A DNA stretch of 23,600 bases, taken from assembly GCA_002480165.1 (NCBI GenBank), contig DLBP01000087.1, forward strand, positions 1-23,600. Direction: 5' to 3'. Origin of the DNA: Proteobacteria bacterium UBA7821 (GTDB lineage: Bacteria > Pseudomonadota > Gammaproteobacteria > Comchoanobacterales > Comchoanobacteraceae). Positions within the stretch are counted from its first letter, which is position 1. The number at the start of each line of letters is the position of its first letter. Below, piece by piece: positions 23,326-23,600 of this stretch. Both the position numbers and the translations under genes were made by a program. The notes under the pieces are model-generated. The model was not told the DNA's origin. It worked only from the letters and a program-made list of their open reading frames with translations, and searched no databases.

Positions 23326-23600
23326 GCTATCGTAACCTCGTGCCCCACCTTGTAAATAACAGACATTCGAATATCCCATTCTGGTGAGAACGGTAACGGC
23401 TGGTTGTGATATGCCGCCATCAGCACAACAAATCACAACTGGTGTGGAACGATCAAAAATGAAAGACTTGACAACTTGTATCAGACGGTTTCGCGTGACT
23501 GTCCAAGCGCCAGCAATTGAATTCCGCCCATTAGGCTCAACATCGATGACAATATAGTCATTCGTTGATGCCTGCTTCAAATCTCTAGCCGTAATAAACT
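23314..23600 (-). CDS. Rhodanese-like domain protein (partial, N-terminus beyond window)
   Basis: The frame is open to the right edge, reading FITARDLKQASTNDYIVIDVEPN, the usual rhodanese opening before the first strand, so the true start lies outside. The active-site loop is VVICCADGGISQPAV: the Cys followed by ADGGIS fits C-x2-G-x2-S of sulfurtransferases. The later GYSNVCYLQGGARGY matches the family's G-x-x-V-x-x-LxGG segment, though the Trp that normally follows is Tyr. Expected activity is transfer of sulfane sulfur via a Cys persulfide; the acceptor is unknown. The single domain is about 95 residues in view. It ends inside the 3' end of lolB on the opposite strand. Confidence 0.85.
   Translation of the reverse strand, partial: FITARDLKQASTNDYIVIDVEPNGRNSIAGAWTVTRNRLIQVVKSFIFDRSTPVVICCADGGISQPAVTVLTRMGYSNVCYLQGGARGYDSLDV

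Overview
The window reads as chromosomal DNA of a gammaproteobacterium with moderately low GC content and tightly packed genes. Evidence for this is an aa3-type cytochrome c oxidase whose subunit II carries a C-terminal haem c domain, SURF1/CtaA/CyoE assembly genes, LptD, SurA, RsmA, RsmJ and LolB. Shortened or degenerate versions of some factors (SurA, Cox11-like, Sco-like) and a decaying gene hint at a host-associated or streamlined lineage, perhaps near Legionellales. That placement is inference. I saw no rRNA, tRNA, insertion sequence, CRISPR array or phage gene.

Layout. (1) 1-5879, minus strand: a respiratory operon transcribed right to left: tetrahaem cytochrome c, coxB, coxA, a Cox11-like assembly protein and coxC/ctaE (cut by the window edge). 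(2) 5932-8710, plus strand: folA and topA, overlapping. (3) About 8.7-12.1 kb: an accessory patch containing a decayed gene, an SLC17/ACS-type MFS transporter, a 493-bp non-coding stretch, and two small secreted proteins. These two are diverged paralogues, each with its own TTGACA-type promoter and terminator-like hairpin. (4) 12207-15183, plus: serS, surA, rsmA. (5) 15166-21238, minus: a tight operon SURF1, Sco-like protein, ctaA, cyoE, rsmJ, lptD, ending in a convergent overlap with rsmA. (6) 21305-22315, minus: an unrecognised two-helix membrane protein with a coiled-coil-rich tail. (7) 22436-23325, plus: an extended DUF2909-type protein coupled to lolB, overlapping convergently with (8) a partial rhodanese gene at the right edge.

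How the genes fit together: regions 1 and 5 together make a haem-copper oxidase. The tetrahaem cytochrome probably feeds electrons to CoxB (haem c, then CuA) and CoxA (haem a, haem a3/CuB). CyoE and CtaA make haem A, and SURF1, the Cox11-like and the Sco-like proteins assist assembly. In many gammaproteobacteria these genes form one run. Here they are split by about 15 kb of unrelated housekeeping genes, and lptD and rsmJ are appended to the assembly operon.

The most interesting signals are the loss of the copper-binding cysteines in both the Cox11-like and the Sco-like assembly proteins although the oxidase's own metal ligands are intact, the tetrahaem fusion with an atypical fourth haem domain, and the paralogous pair of small secreted cysteine-containing proteins that I cannot assign to a known family.
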